A stretch of DNA of 63,981 nucleotides from an uncultured bacterium (GTDB lineage Bacteria > Hydrogenedentota > Hydrogenedentia > Hydrogenedentales > Hydrogenedentaceae). Below the pieces are notes generated by a model. It saw only the letters and a list, made by a program, of their open reading frames with translations, was not told the DNA's origin and made no database searches. The position numbers and the translations under genes were made by a program. Numbering within the stretch: position 1 is the first letter of the stretch; the number at the start of each line of letters is the position of its first letter. The DNA lies in assembly GCA_937124615.1 (NCBI GenBank), contig CAKZKR010000059.1, positions 1 to 63,981 on the forward strand, given 5' to 3'. Below, in pieces: positions 55,341 to 63,637 of the stretch.

Positions 55341-56198
55341 TCATAAATATTTACGGATTCTTTTCTTGATACGAATAAAGATAGAACTACAAATATAAAC
55401 AACCATTGAAGTTAATACAATGATGGGTCCTGCAGGCAAATCAAGTTTATAACTCCCAACCAATCCTATCGAACTGGTCAACATACAAAGCATAACTGAG
55501 CACAACATAAGCAAAGAAAGACGGGTTACAAATTGTTCTGCTATTAACACCGGAATAGACAACTGGGCTAATACCAGAATAATCCCCACCATAGGCATCA
55601 TCATCACTACAGTAACAGCAGACATAACCAACAGCAGTGTATTCAAAAAAAACACAGGGACATTCCGCACACGGGCAAATTCCTCATCAAAGCAATACGC
55701 CCAAAACTGGGGATAATACATAAACGCAATTCCAAGAATAACAATATCCAAAAGTATAAGATTCTTAATCTCATTCTTTGTGATAAGCATCGTACTCCCA
55801 AAAAGATAACTCATCGGGTCGATATAACCCGGTGTATATGCCAAAAAAATCATCCCTACTGCCATCCCTACCGCCCATATTGCACTAATTACCGCATCCT
55901 GACGACCCGTTAGATACTTTGAGACAAATGAAATAATAAACGCTGAGAGAATACCGGCCGACAAGGCTCCATAAAAAGGGGTAATAACCTCAATCTGAAA
56001 CCGGTGTCGAAGAAACAAAGCCAACCCAACACCCGCCAGTACGGAGTGAGAAATGGCCCCCACCAGCGAAACCATATTTTTTGTTACAACATACGAGCCA
56101 ACAATACCAAAACTAACACTTGCCAGAATTCCCGATACAAACGCATACCTAAAAAACGGGAAATAGGGATCCATAAATGCTCTCCATAATTCATCCAT
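55341..56198 (-). CDS. znuB: Zinc/manganese ABC transporter permease
   Basis: 285 aa with about eight or nine spans, of the ABC-3 family that imports zinc, manganese or iron. Typical stretches are GSYVVTKNMVSLVGAISHSV, LFLRHRFQIEVITPFYGALS and VVMMMPMVGIILVLAQLSIP. The ATG at 56198 overlaps the end of the ATPase gene by 8 nt, so translation is coupled; the frame is open to 56258 but that would be inside the ATPase gene. Last gene of the four-gene unit. Zinc is the preferred guess because of the His-rich binding protein and Cys-rich regulator upstream. Confidence 0.87.
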   Translation of the reverse strand: MDELWRAFMDPYFPFFRYAFVSGILASVSFGIVGSYVVTKNMVSLVGAISHSVLAGVGLALFLRHRFQIEVITPFYGALSAGILSAFIISFVSKYLTGRQDAVISAIWAVGMAVGMIFLAYTPGYIDPMSYLFGSTMLITKNEIKNLILLDIVILGIAFMYYPQFWAYCFDEEFARVRNVPVFFLNTLLLVMSAVTVVMMMPMVGIILVLAQLSIPVLIAEQFVTRLSLLMLCSVMLCMLTSSIGLVGSYKLDLPAGPIIVLTSMVVYICSSIFIRIKKRIRKYL

Positions 56199-57000
56199 GA
56201 TAATGTCGCTCCTGAGGCTGGACAATTTCATGATGAACCAACTCAATATGGCTCCCATAAAGTTCCTGAATCATTGCTCCTGTAAGGGCATTCGTTGGAT
56301 GTTTTTGAACCGTCCTGTTCACACACACCACCGTATCTACATATTTCGATACAAATCCCAGATCATGAGAAACAAGCACCACTGTAAGCATTCCACTGAT
56401 TTGTTTTAACAAATCCATCAGATTTTTCTCCGCTACCGTGTCCACATGTGCGGTAGGTTCATCAAAAAGTAAAATTTCAGGCTGGCTCACCAGTGCTCTC
56501 GCGATTAAAACACGCTGTCGTTGTCCCCCGGAAAGGTTACGAAACATTTCCCCGGATAAAGAACGCAAGCCCACGATATCCAACACTTCTAACGCTTTCT
56601 TTTTTGCAGACGAAGAATAAAAAAACCATTGTTTTTTATGAATTAATCCCATTAATACCACTTCCAGAACAGTAGCCGGAAAGGAAAGGTCTAACTGAAA
56701 ATACTGAGGGACATATCCGATCTTGTCTCTCCGATATTCGGGCTTTTCTCCAAAGACATGAAGGGTTCCCCGTTGAGGTTGCAACAATCCCAGGATAAGT
56801 TTTAACAATGTGGTCTTACCACTCCCATTTGGACCTATAATAGAAACAAATTCATGGGATGTTATATCCAGATTTACATTTTCAAGAATATTTTCTTTTT
56901 GATAAGAAAAATACAAATCCCGTATACAAACAGCAGGAAGCGGAGAATTTCTCTGCCCTGAGGACAATGTATTCTTTTCACTATTTTTTAATAAACCCAT
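56191..57000 (-). CDS. znuC: Zinc/manganese ABC transporter ATP-binding protein
   Basis: 269 aa. All nucleotide-binding motifs are present: Walker A GPNGSGKTTLLKLILG, Q-loop YVPQYFQLDLSFPATV, signature LSGGQRQRVLIARAL, Walker B ILLFDEPTAHVDT and the H-loop VLVSHDLGF. The FPATVLEVVLMG after the Q-loop is characteristic of the Znu/Mnt/Sit group. The start ATG at 57000 is 5 nt after AGGTG. It follows the binding-protein gene by 20 bp. Confidence 0.92.
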   Translation of the reverse strand: MGLLKNSEKNTLSSGQRNSPLPAVCIRDLYFSYQKENILENVNLDITSHEFVSIIGPNGSGKTTLLKLILGLLQPQRGTLHVFGEKPEYRRDKIGYVPQYFQLDLSFPATVLEVVLMGLIHKKQWFFYSSSAKKKALEVLDIVGLRSLSGEMFRNLSGGQRQRVLIARALVSQPEILLFDEPTAHVDTVAEKNLMDLLKQISGMLTVVLVSHDLGFVSKYVDTVVCVNRTVQKHPTNALTGAMIQELYGSHIELVHHEIVQPQERHYHG

Positions 57001-57020
57001 CAAAACACCTGCTTTTTTTC

Positions 57021-57911
57021 TTAATTATAGGACTCGGATATTTTCTCAGCAATAAACAAAAGTTGTTTTAAAACATCCCGTTCAAAATCATTTACCACTT
57101 CTATCCGACCTCCGACAGCCTTGGCTATAACTTCTGCAGGTCTCGGGTCAAATTGAGGCTGGACAAAAATAACTTTCGTTTTCTCCTTCTTCATCTTTTC
57201 CAGCAAGAACTGCATTTGTTTTGGCGATGGACTTTTTCCCTCCATCTCAATACAATACTCACGCAAGCCATACGACTCAACAAAATAACCAAAAGCAGGA
57301 TGATAAACAAAAATGCTCTTCCCCTGATGAGGAGATAAAATACTTTTTATTTTTACATCCATCTCTTCAAGAGAACCTATCCATTTCTCATAACGATAAT
57401 GATAGTCCTCCTTCTTTTCTGGGTTTCTCGAAATCAAAGCGGTATAAATATTCGAAGAAATTATCTTTAAATTAACAGGGCTCAACCAGCAATGAAGGTC
57501 TCTATCCTCTTCTTCATGTTTATGGGGATGCTCTTCGTCGGCATGGATATGTCCTTCCCTCCAGACAATTCCCTGGGTTACATCCACACATTGCACGCCA
57601 CTCTTTGTATGGACAAGTGCATTTACAATCTTCAATTCATACGGAAACCTTGTATGAAAAAAAATGCTTGCTTTCGTTAGTTTTTGCAATTGAGATGGAG
57701 ATATATCAAAAGTATGCGGATTTACATTGGAAGCACAGACAATCTCCACTTTTTCTTGTGGAAGAATAAGGTAGTCGAGGATACCTGCAATGGGTGGAAT
57801 CCCTGCGGTATAAACATTCCCCTCCGCATGGGCCCATGTGTAGAGCGGATAAAAGAGATTCAGAAACAATATTATGAAAATAACAAGGTATAACAATATT
57901 CTCATTTTCAA
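57021..57911 (-). CDS. znuA: Zinc-type periplasmic binding protein
   Basis: 296 aa cluster A-I (TroA/ZnuA-like) solute receptor with a signal or lipid-less anchor (LYLVIFIILFLNLFYPLYTW). Metal-site histidines sit in SNVNPHTFDISPSQ, DLHCWLSPVNLK and VYHPAFGYF, with the final acidic ligand in IFVQPQFDPRPAE-type context. A short His-rich loop, EGHIHADEEHPHKHEEEDRD, precedes the second ligand and is typical of zinc-binding members. It lies 13 bp after the small regulator gene. Periplasmic. Confidence 0.92.
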   Translation of the reverse strand: MKMRILLYLVIFIILFLNLFYPLYTWAHAEGNVYTAGIPPIAGILDYLILPQEKVEIVCASNVNPHTFDISPSQLQKLTKASIFFHTRFPYELKIVNALVHTKSGVQCVDVTQGIVWREGHIHADEEHPHKHEEEDRDLHCWLSPVNLKIISSNIYTALISRNPEKKEDYHYRYEKWIGSLEEMDVKIKSILSPHQGKSIFVYHPAFGYFVESYGLREYCIEMEGKSPSPKQMQFLLEKMKKEKTKVIFVQPQFDPRPAEVIAKAVGGRIEVVNDFERDVLKQLLFIAEKISESYN

Positions 57912-57924
57912 CAGAACCTTTCTA

Positions 57925-58194
57925 CTATTTCTTCAATGAATGTGTGCAGGTCAGGTGTCGTTGATTACATTCTTTACAAATAACCACTTCATGATTCTTT
58001 AAAAAATTCTGCAAATGATTCCTTTGCGATGCAGAAATGAGCCCTGTCCCACCACACAGAGGACAAACATTATTCAATGCCATCAAAATAGCATTACGAA
58101 TAAATTCAGAACGATTCGCAATCCCTTCCAATGCTTCCCAGAGAGCCTTATCTGCCTTGAAAGAAATAACCTGAGGTTCAGAATTTATAGACAT
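57925..58194 (-). CDS. Ribbon-helix-helix regulator with C-terminal zinc-binding tail
   Basis: 89 aa. The N-terminal half, QVISFKADKALWEALEGIAN then RSEFIRNAILMAL, fits a MetJ/Arc/CopG-type ribbon-helix-helix DNA-binding domain. The C-terminal half has VCPLCGGTGL and CKECNQRHLTCTHS, with two CxxC pairs and a CxH, suited to bind zinc. As first gene of the znu-type operon it is a likely zinc-responsive repressor. This would be analogous in logic to NikR or Zur, although the architecture matches neither. The ATG at 58194 has AAGGA 8 nt upstream, better than the in-frame ATG at 58203. Function is inferred from context. Confidence 0.75.
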   Translation of the reverse strand: MSINSEPQVISFKADKALWEALEGIANRSEFIRNAILMALNNVCPLCGGTGLISASQRNHLQNFLKNHEVVICKECNQRHLTCTHSLKK

Positions 58195-58237
58195 TGTGGC
58201 CATCCTTTTTTTAACAAATAAATTTCATCAACCTGAA

Positions 58238-58254
58238 GTAATACATTGTAATAC
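58238..58254 (-). promoter_or_regulatory. Candidate operator: direct repeat GTATTAC-N3-GTATTAC
   Basis: On the minus strand, two GTATTAC heptamers with a 10-bp period lie 44-60 bp upstream of the regulator's start. The first overlaps a possible -10 (TATTAC) that has a TTGATT box 18 bp further upstream. Tandem sites one helical turn apart suit ribbon-helix-helix repressors. Short, so chance is possible. Confidence 0.45.
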
Positions 58255-58299
58255 CATAAAAAGAAACACAAAATCAACTCGTATTAATTTCCTTTACCT

Positions 58300-58325
58300 C
58301 CTCCGACTTGTCCGACTCGTCCGAC
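58300..58325 (+). repeat. 9-bp repeat array, locus 6 of 7
   Basis: Three near-perfect units (CTCCGACTTGTCCGACTCGT, then CCGACC) ending one base from the stop codon of the minus-strand SDR gene. Same plus-strand polarity as the other loci. Confidence 0.75.
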
Positions 58326-58326
58326 C

Positions 58327-59061
58327 TTATCCTCCTAACGGAACACTCCCATACCGACGAAGATAAATTATATCCGTTGTCGCCCGTGGATTCTGTGTTA
58401 ACAAATACACAACCGTATGGGCTACATCCTCCGGCTCCATCCAATCACTCATATCCCGTTCCGACATGTTTTCCTGACTGAGTTTTGTTATCACGCCCCC
58501 GGGACATATCGCATGCACACGAATATTATAAGGTTTCATTTCCATCGCAAGCGTTGTAGTCAACCCAATAACCCCGTGTTTCGAAGCACAATACGCCGAT
58601 TGTTTCGGAATCGGGCGTAACCCCGAAACACTGGAAATGTTGATAATGCTCCCTCCCCTTTGCTGTATCATATCTGGCAAAACCGCCTTCGTAACAATAA
58701 AAGTCCCCGTAAGATTTATATCAATAGTTTGTTTCCACTCTTCTAAAGATAACTCTTCAAAAGGTTTAAACTTTCCAAAACCCGCATTGTTAATCAAGAT
58801 ATTGATGGTTCCCCATTTCTGATGTATACCATCCACACATTCTTGTATTCGATTCATATCCGTAATATCCCCAACTAAAGACAGGGCCTCCCCTCCCCGG
58901 TTACTAATTTCCGATTCCGTTTCTTGGACTTCCGTTGCTGTTCGAGCAAGAACCGCCACACGAACTCCTTTCTGGGCTAATGTAAGGGCTATAGCCTTCC
59001 CAATACCCCTACCTGCACCTGTTATCAATGCGACCTTTCCTTGTAATAATTGAATATTCAT
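58327..59061 (-). CDS. Short-chain dehydrogenase/reductase (FabG-like)
   Basis: 244 aa classical SDR: ITGAGRGIGKAIALTLAQKG for NADP binding, ILINNAGFGKF, catalytic Ser in INISSVSGLRP, and SAYCASKHGVIGL with the YxxxK pair, followed by ICPGGVITKL. The length and shape are close to 3-oxoacyl-ACP reductases and related 3-oxo or sugar dehydrogenases. The C-terminus (TTDIIYLRRYGSVPLGG) departs from the usual G-x-DGG ending, as in YdfG/YueD-type enzymes. It is alone. Substrate unknown. Confidence 0.9.
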   Translation of the reverse strand: MNIQLLQGKVALITGAGRGIGKAIALTLAQKGVRVAVLARTATEVQETESEISNRGGEALSLVGDITDMNRIQECVDGIHQKWGTINILINNAGFGKFKPFEELSLEEWKQTIDINLTGTFIVTKAVLPDMIQQRGGSIINISSVSGLRPIPKQSAYCASKHGVIGLTTTLAMEMKPYNIRVHAICPGGVITKLSQENMSERDMSDWMEPEDVAHTVVYLLTQNPRATTDIIYLRRYGSVPLGG

Positions 59062-59158
59062 ATCCCATCCTTTTTTATACTGTATCCTGTTTAGTAAACT
59101 AAATTATACTGAATCAAATAAGGGTCATTTAAAATATCGTAAACAAAAGGGCTTTCCC

Positions 59159-61405
59159 ATGAGCAAAATTTCAAAAACATTCCTATTGTTCTTCCTAATG
59201 ATCTTCCAATATATTAGCCCGGCGGAAGACATCCTTCTTAATGCTAAATCAGCCCAATGGATATTTGAATCTGAAAAAGGACGATTAAAAGAAATCCGTT
59301 CTAACATTCATCCTGAACAACATTTCCTATTAGATCCTCCATGTTCAATCTGGGAATTGAGGGGCTACAGTTCCCCAATAAATCCCGAGTCAAATCCCAA
59401 TACTTTTTCCTTCCTATTCGAAAAAGATACAACAATTTTCAAATGGTCTTATGATTCAACAAAGGATAAAGATAAAATTCCCCTGAGTGAGGTCTCCATG
59501 CAGATAACTATAACCGAAGAAGAAACCCTGCAAATATCATTTACCTATAAAACAAAGGAACCCTTATTTAATGAACTGCTCCTGCCTAAATTAGATTCCA
59601 TCGACATGGGAACAGATATTCATATCGTAGTCCCTTACTGGATGGGTGAAATCTATGACAGCCGTATGTATCCCGAAAAGAACACTGGATTCACTGGCAA
59701 AAACGAATGGGAATATCCCGGAACCTTATCCATGCAATGGCTCGGAATATACAATTCATCAAAATTCGGTTTTTGCCTATGGACCCAGGACATCCAACAA
59801 AGTTTCAAGTCCGCCTATATTTACGGAAACGGCCAAAAAGGAGGATTGGGATGGAAAAACTACTTACATGATAATAAGGACAAAACCTTACATCTTTCCT
59901 ACCCAATCTCCATGACCGCTATCCACGGCGACTGGTATGAAATGGCCTACTTATATCGCCAATGGGCACGAAACCAATTCTGGGCCCAAAAATCCCGCAA
60001 AGCCCTCCATAGAACAGCACCCTGGGTCGAAAATACCGCTCTCTGGATCTGGAACCGTACAGAATCCGACAAAGTACTACTACCCGCCATAGACATGTCC
60101 CAGAGACTACAAAAGCCCGTTTCTGTTTTATGGCACTGGTGGCATGGCTGTGCTTACGATATCGGTTTTCCTGAATACCTACCGCCTCGCGAAGGATACA
60201 CTTCCTTCTCAGAAAATTTAGAAAAGGCAAAAAAAGAAGGGATTCATGCTTTAATCTATGTCAACCAGAGACTATGGGGAACTACAACTCGCTCATGGGA
60301 AGAACAAAAAGCAGAACGCTATGCTGTCATTGGAAAAGATGGAAAGATTCATCCCGAAATATACAACATCTTTAAACCTGTACCTTGCGCACCCATGTGT
60401 ATGGGGACAGAATTCTGGCATAAAACACTACTTAATGTTATGCTTCCGATGTGGAACAACACTCCTATCGCAGGCTTTTATTTAGACCAGGCCTGTGCGT
60501 CACTCCCCTGTTTTGCAACTAATCACGGGCATGCACCCGGCGAAAAGAACTTCTGGATGAAAGGATTCCAGAAATTAACCACTCAAATACGAAATCATTG
60601 CGAACTTCGAGACAACAACCCCAATAATACAGTCGTTCTCGCGGGAGAAGGCTGCGGCGAAGCATGGCTTCCCTATCTCGACCTGTTTTTAAGTTTACAG
60701 GTTAGCAAAGGAAGGTATTCCGGTGGAAACGGTTGGCTCCCCGCTCCTCTTTTTCAGGCAGTCTATCACCCTATCGCCCTACAATTCGGAAATTATGCTT
60801 CGTTGACCGAGCCCCCTTACGATTCCCTATGGCCTCCCGAATTTGCTCCTATGGAGCCCCTAAAAATATTAGATGAGCAATGGAACACACAATTCCGTTA
60901 TGAACAAGCCTGTGCCTTCGTCTGGGGACAACAACCCATGATAGCCAATTACAAAAAAGAACTATGGGACAACCGCAAACAAGAATTAGATTTCGTCTTA
61001 AAACTTGCAACACTTCGCCATAAATTCCCTGAATATTTCCTGAACGGAGAACTCCTAAAACCCTTACCCGAAAACCTTTCTGACACATGGAACGAAATAG
61101 GTCTCTCTGTATATGCCTATCGTAAAGAGGGAGGAAAAATCTTTCAACGACATGGCTCCCTATTAGTTACCATGCCCTGGCATTCCATTAACGGTAAAAC
61201 TGCATTAGCCGTTGCAAATGCAGACGATAAAGAACGCCTATTGGAATTTACAATCCCCTCAAAAGATTGGCTTTTGCAAAACGAAGGGAAAATTATTAGA
61301 CATGACATAAACAACTCTACAATTATAAATTCCTTCTCCGATGGAATCATTCACTACTCTCAAAAAATAGATAAACTCGATATATTCCTTCTTGAATTCC
61401 AATAA
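59159..61405 (+). CDS. Secreted DUF6259-like putative glycoside hydrolase
   Basis: 748 aa with a signal peptide (TFLLFFLMIFQYISPAEDIL). The N-terminal third is a beta-sandwich (FLFEKDTTIFKWSY ... ITEEETLQISFTYKT). The middle is a TIM barrel with VSVLWHWWHGCAYDIGFPEY, GIHALIYVNQRLWG, TPIAGFYLDQACASLPCF (candidate nucleophile Asp) and VVLAGEGCGEAW (candidate acid/base Glu). A C-terminal beta domain follows. This matches the uncharacterised DUF6259 family related to GH31/GH36-like hydrolases. AAGGG is 8 nt before the ATG. The stop abuts repeat array 7. Substrate is unknown. Confidence 0.72.
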   Translation: MSKISKTFLLFFLMIFQYISPAEDILLNAKSAQWIFESEKGRLKEIRSNIHPEQHFLLDPPCSIWELRGYSSPINPESNPNTFSFLFEKDTTIFKWSYDSTKDKDKIPLSEVSMQITITEEETLQISFTYKTKEPLFNELLLPKLDSIDMGTDIHIVVPYWMGEIYDSRMYPEKNTGFTGKNEWEYPGTLSMQWLGIYNSSKFGFCLWTQDIQQSFKSAYIYGNGQKGGLGWKNYLHDNKDKTLHLSYPISMTAIHGDWYEMAYLYRQWARNQFWAQKSRKALHRTAPWVENTALWIWNRTESDKVLLPAIDMSQRLQKPVSVLWHWWHGCAYDIGFPEYLPPREGYTSFSENLEKAKKEGIHALIYVNQRLWGTTTRSWEEQKAERYAVIGKDGKIHPEIYNIFKPVPCAPMCMGTEFWHKTLLNVMLPMWNNTPIAGFYLDQACASLPCFATNHGHAPGEKNFWMKGFQKLTTQIRNHCELRDNNPNNTVVLAGEGCGEAWLPYLDLFLSLQVSKGRYSGGNGWLPAPLFQAVYHPIALQFGNYASLTEPPYDSLWPPEFAPMEPLKILDEQWNTQFRYEQACAFVWGQQPMIANYKKELWDNRKQELDFVLKLATLRHKFPEYFLNGELLKPLPENLSDTWNEIGLSVYAYRKEGGKIFQRHGSLLVTMPWHSINGKTALAVANADDKERLLEFTIPSKDWLLQNEGKIIRHDINNSTIINSFSDGIIHYSQKIDKLDIFLLEFQ

Positions 61406-61441
61406 CCTGTCCGTTTTGTCTGACTCGTCTGAACCGTCCCT
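61406..61441 (+). repeat. 9-bp repeat array, locus 7 of 7
   Basis: CCTGTCCGTTTTGTCTGACT followed by CGTCTGAACCGTCCCT, immediately after the stop of the DUF6259-like gene. This is one of only two loci where the array trails a plus-strand gene without a facing minus-strand gene. Confidence 0.65.
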
Positions 61442-61548
61442 CTCATACGCCCCCCCAAAAAACATTTTATTCCTTCCGCTCTCATTCGTTATAATGAGAC
61501 CACCTCACATTAATATCATACAAAAAACCACAACGAAGGGACCCTCCT

Positions 61549-62658
61549 ATGCCTCCAAAAGAAGAGAAAAACAATATAAAACTCTCTATCCCTCGATTGT
61601 TATCCGTCGATGCTCTACGCGGTTTCGACATGTTCTGGATTATGCAGGGAAAAGAAGTCCTCGTTACTTTCATTATATTAATATTTGGCCGTATACCCCC
61701 ATGGTTACAATATCAACTTTCACATCCCGAATGGGAAGGCTTCTCCGCATGGGATATGATAATGCCCCTCTTCCTCTTTATCACAGGAATAACCATACCT
61801 TTCTCAATGAACAAATACATATTAGGTAAGGGCCGTCATACAAATTTTTACACTCGCCTGATTCGCAGAGTTATCCTGCTCTGGATTCTAGGGATGATTG
61901 CTCAGGGGAATTTACTATCATTCGATTTAAGTAAACTCCATCTTTTCAGTAATACATTACAGGCCATCGCAATAGGCTATATGATTGCATCTCTTGTATG
62001 TTTATATATCCCTTTGCGTTTTCATGTATGTATAACATTGGGTCTCCTTCTTATCTACTGGATATGGATGATGTTCATTCCACTACCGGGCGTGGGGATA
62101 GGAATTCTCCAACCCGAACAGAACTGGGCTATGTACATCGACAAACTCCTGTTAGGCCAATTTCGCGATGGAACACATTACACATGGATACTAAGTAGTT
62201 TAGGTTTCTCTGCAACCGTCATGTTAGGGGTCCATGCAGGCTATACGATACACACCATTCAGAGCCGATGGAAAACCTTCTGGGCTTTAGTCGGTATGGG
62301 AATCCTATGTCTGTGTCTCGGCAAATTATGGTCTTTACACTTCCCAATAATCAAACATATCTGGAGTAGTTCAATGGTATTATGGTCTGGTGGGTGGTCA
62401 TACTTATTACTGGCTTTATTCTACCTCATCATGGAAATAGGCGGGCTAATCACATGGGCCTTCCCTTTTACCGTAATTGGCTCCAATGCAATTATTGCAT
62501 ATATGGGAGCCCCATTCATTAAAGAAGGCTTCCACTGGCTTATTGGAAATCGCATGCCACCTATTATTTTGCACCATATCATCCCCGCTCTTGTATTAAT
62601 CATTACATGGACAATTCTATACCTGCTATACCGCAAAAAATGGTTTTTACGCGTCTAA
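61549..62658 (+). CDS. HGSNAT/DUF5009-family membrane acyltransferase
   Basis: 369 aa with about ten membrane spans. The opening RLLSVDALRGFDMFWIMQGK and the later WDMIMPLFLFITGITIPFSM are the hallmark of the DUF5009 family, related to human heparan-alpha-glucosaminide N-acetyltransferase and bacterial NagX. These proteins are thought to pass acetyl groups across the membrane to amino sugars, but bacterial activity is poorly established. AAGGGA lies upstream of the ATG. Together with the sulfatase and hydrolases nearby it fits processing of sulfated or amino-sugar glycans, an inference only. Confidence 0.85.
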   Translation: MPPKEEKNNIKLSIPRLLSVDALRGFDMFWIMQGKEVLVTFIILIFGRIPPWLQYQLSHPEWEGFSAWDMIMPLFLFITGITIPFSMNKYILGKGRHTNFYTRLIRRVILLWILGMIAQGNLLSFDLSKLHLFSNTLQAIAIGYMIASLVCLYIPLRFHVCITLGLLLIYWIWMMFIPLPGVGIGILQPEQNWAMYIDKLLLGQFRDGTHYTWILSSLGFSATVMLGVHAGYTIHTIQSRWKTFWALVGMGILCLCLGKLWSLHFPIIKHIWSSSMVLWSGGWSYLLLALFYLIMEIGGLITWAFPFTVIGSNAIIAYMGAPFIKEGFHWLIGNRMPPIILHHIIPALVLIITWTILYLLYRKKWFLRV

Positions 62659-62683
62659 ATCAACCTCTATAAACCACGACCCC

Positions 62684-63637
62684 TTATTTCCCAGCGCGCT
62701 TTCTCTGTATAGCAATCATCAAGCCCATCGCATTAATCCGTGGGTCATCACCGAGCCAATCCATGGCCCATTTAACATCCCTTACGCCACACCACCTAAT
62801 CTGCTCCTCTGTTACTTCAACAACTCTCGGATATAACCAGTCCATCAGTTCCCCATCCGGAATATTCTTATCCAGAGCCGTTTGCATAAGCACATTCATC
62901 GCAGACAACGAACGCAACAAATAAGTAGCACAATGCCTCGGATCTCTATGAATACCATAATGCGGTAGAAAAACATAGTCCGGATTCAGCGATACAATCC
63001 GCTGAATTGTTTTCTCCGCTTCAACAGGGTCAAAATCAGCCGGTGCTGTACTCACAATCATAAACTGCGTTTCATAAGTCTCGTCACTTGATACCCCCAA
63101 TCCAAACGAATCACCCGTAAAAACTCCATTCGTCTTACTGTCATAGATACATATATGATGTGTGGCATGTCCTAAGGTATGCAAAAAACGCAATGTTCGC
63201 TCCCCCCACAACAATGTTTCTTCATCGGCAACAATTTGTATCCGTTCCTCCGGCACAGGTTCCACCTCACCAAAAAGTTGAGAAAACAACGGTTCCCCAT
63301 AAACGCCTCGGGCTCCTTCAATTAACCGTTCCGGTCGTATAAGAAACTTCGCCGTCTTCGGATGAGCTATTACCTTTGCATTTGGACAATGCTTCAACAA
63401 AGCAAAAGTCCCTCCCGCATGGTCAAGATGAACATGCGTTACAATCAAATAATCCACATTCTCCTTTGCTATCCTGTGTTTCTCCAAAGCCTGCAACAAA
63501 TACGGAACTGCAAACACCGTATTATTATCCACAAAACTGGCCCGCCCATCCTCTATCATCAAAAAAGAACAGGCCCGCAACGGAATCTGATAGTGACAAT
63601 CAACCGGAATCAACATCTCAGAAAGAACATTTGCCAT
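62684..63637 (-). CDS. MBL-fold metallo-hydrolase
   Basis: 317 aa cytoplasmic hydrolase of the metallo-beta-lactamase fold. The metal motif is VTHVHLDHAGGT (HxHxDH), followed by LHTLGHATHHICIY (His), NGVFTGDSFGLG (Asp) and FLPHYGIHRD (last His). The general shape resembles glyoxalase II-like and lactonase-like enzymes; substrate unknown. The ATG at 63637 is chosen because AAAGGA is 6-7 nt upstream; the TTG five codons earlier is also in frame. It converges with the acyltransferase gene, 25 bp between stops. Confidence 0.87.
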   Translation of the reverse strand: MANVLSEMLIPVDCHYQIPLRACSFLMIEDGRASFVDNNTVFAVPYLLQALEKHRIAKENVDYLIVTHVHLDHAGGTFALLKHCPNAKVIAHPKTAKFLIRPERLIEGARGVYGEPLFSQLFGEVEPVPEERIQIVADEETLLWGERTLRFLHTLGHATHHICIYDSKTNGVFTGDSFGLGVSSDETYETQFMIVSTAPADFDPVEAEKTIQRIVSLNPDYVFLPHYGIHRDPRHCATYLLRSLSAMNVLMQTALDKNIPDGELMDWLYPRVVEVTEEQIRWCGVRDVKWAMDWLGDDPRINAMGLMIAIQRKRAGK

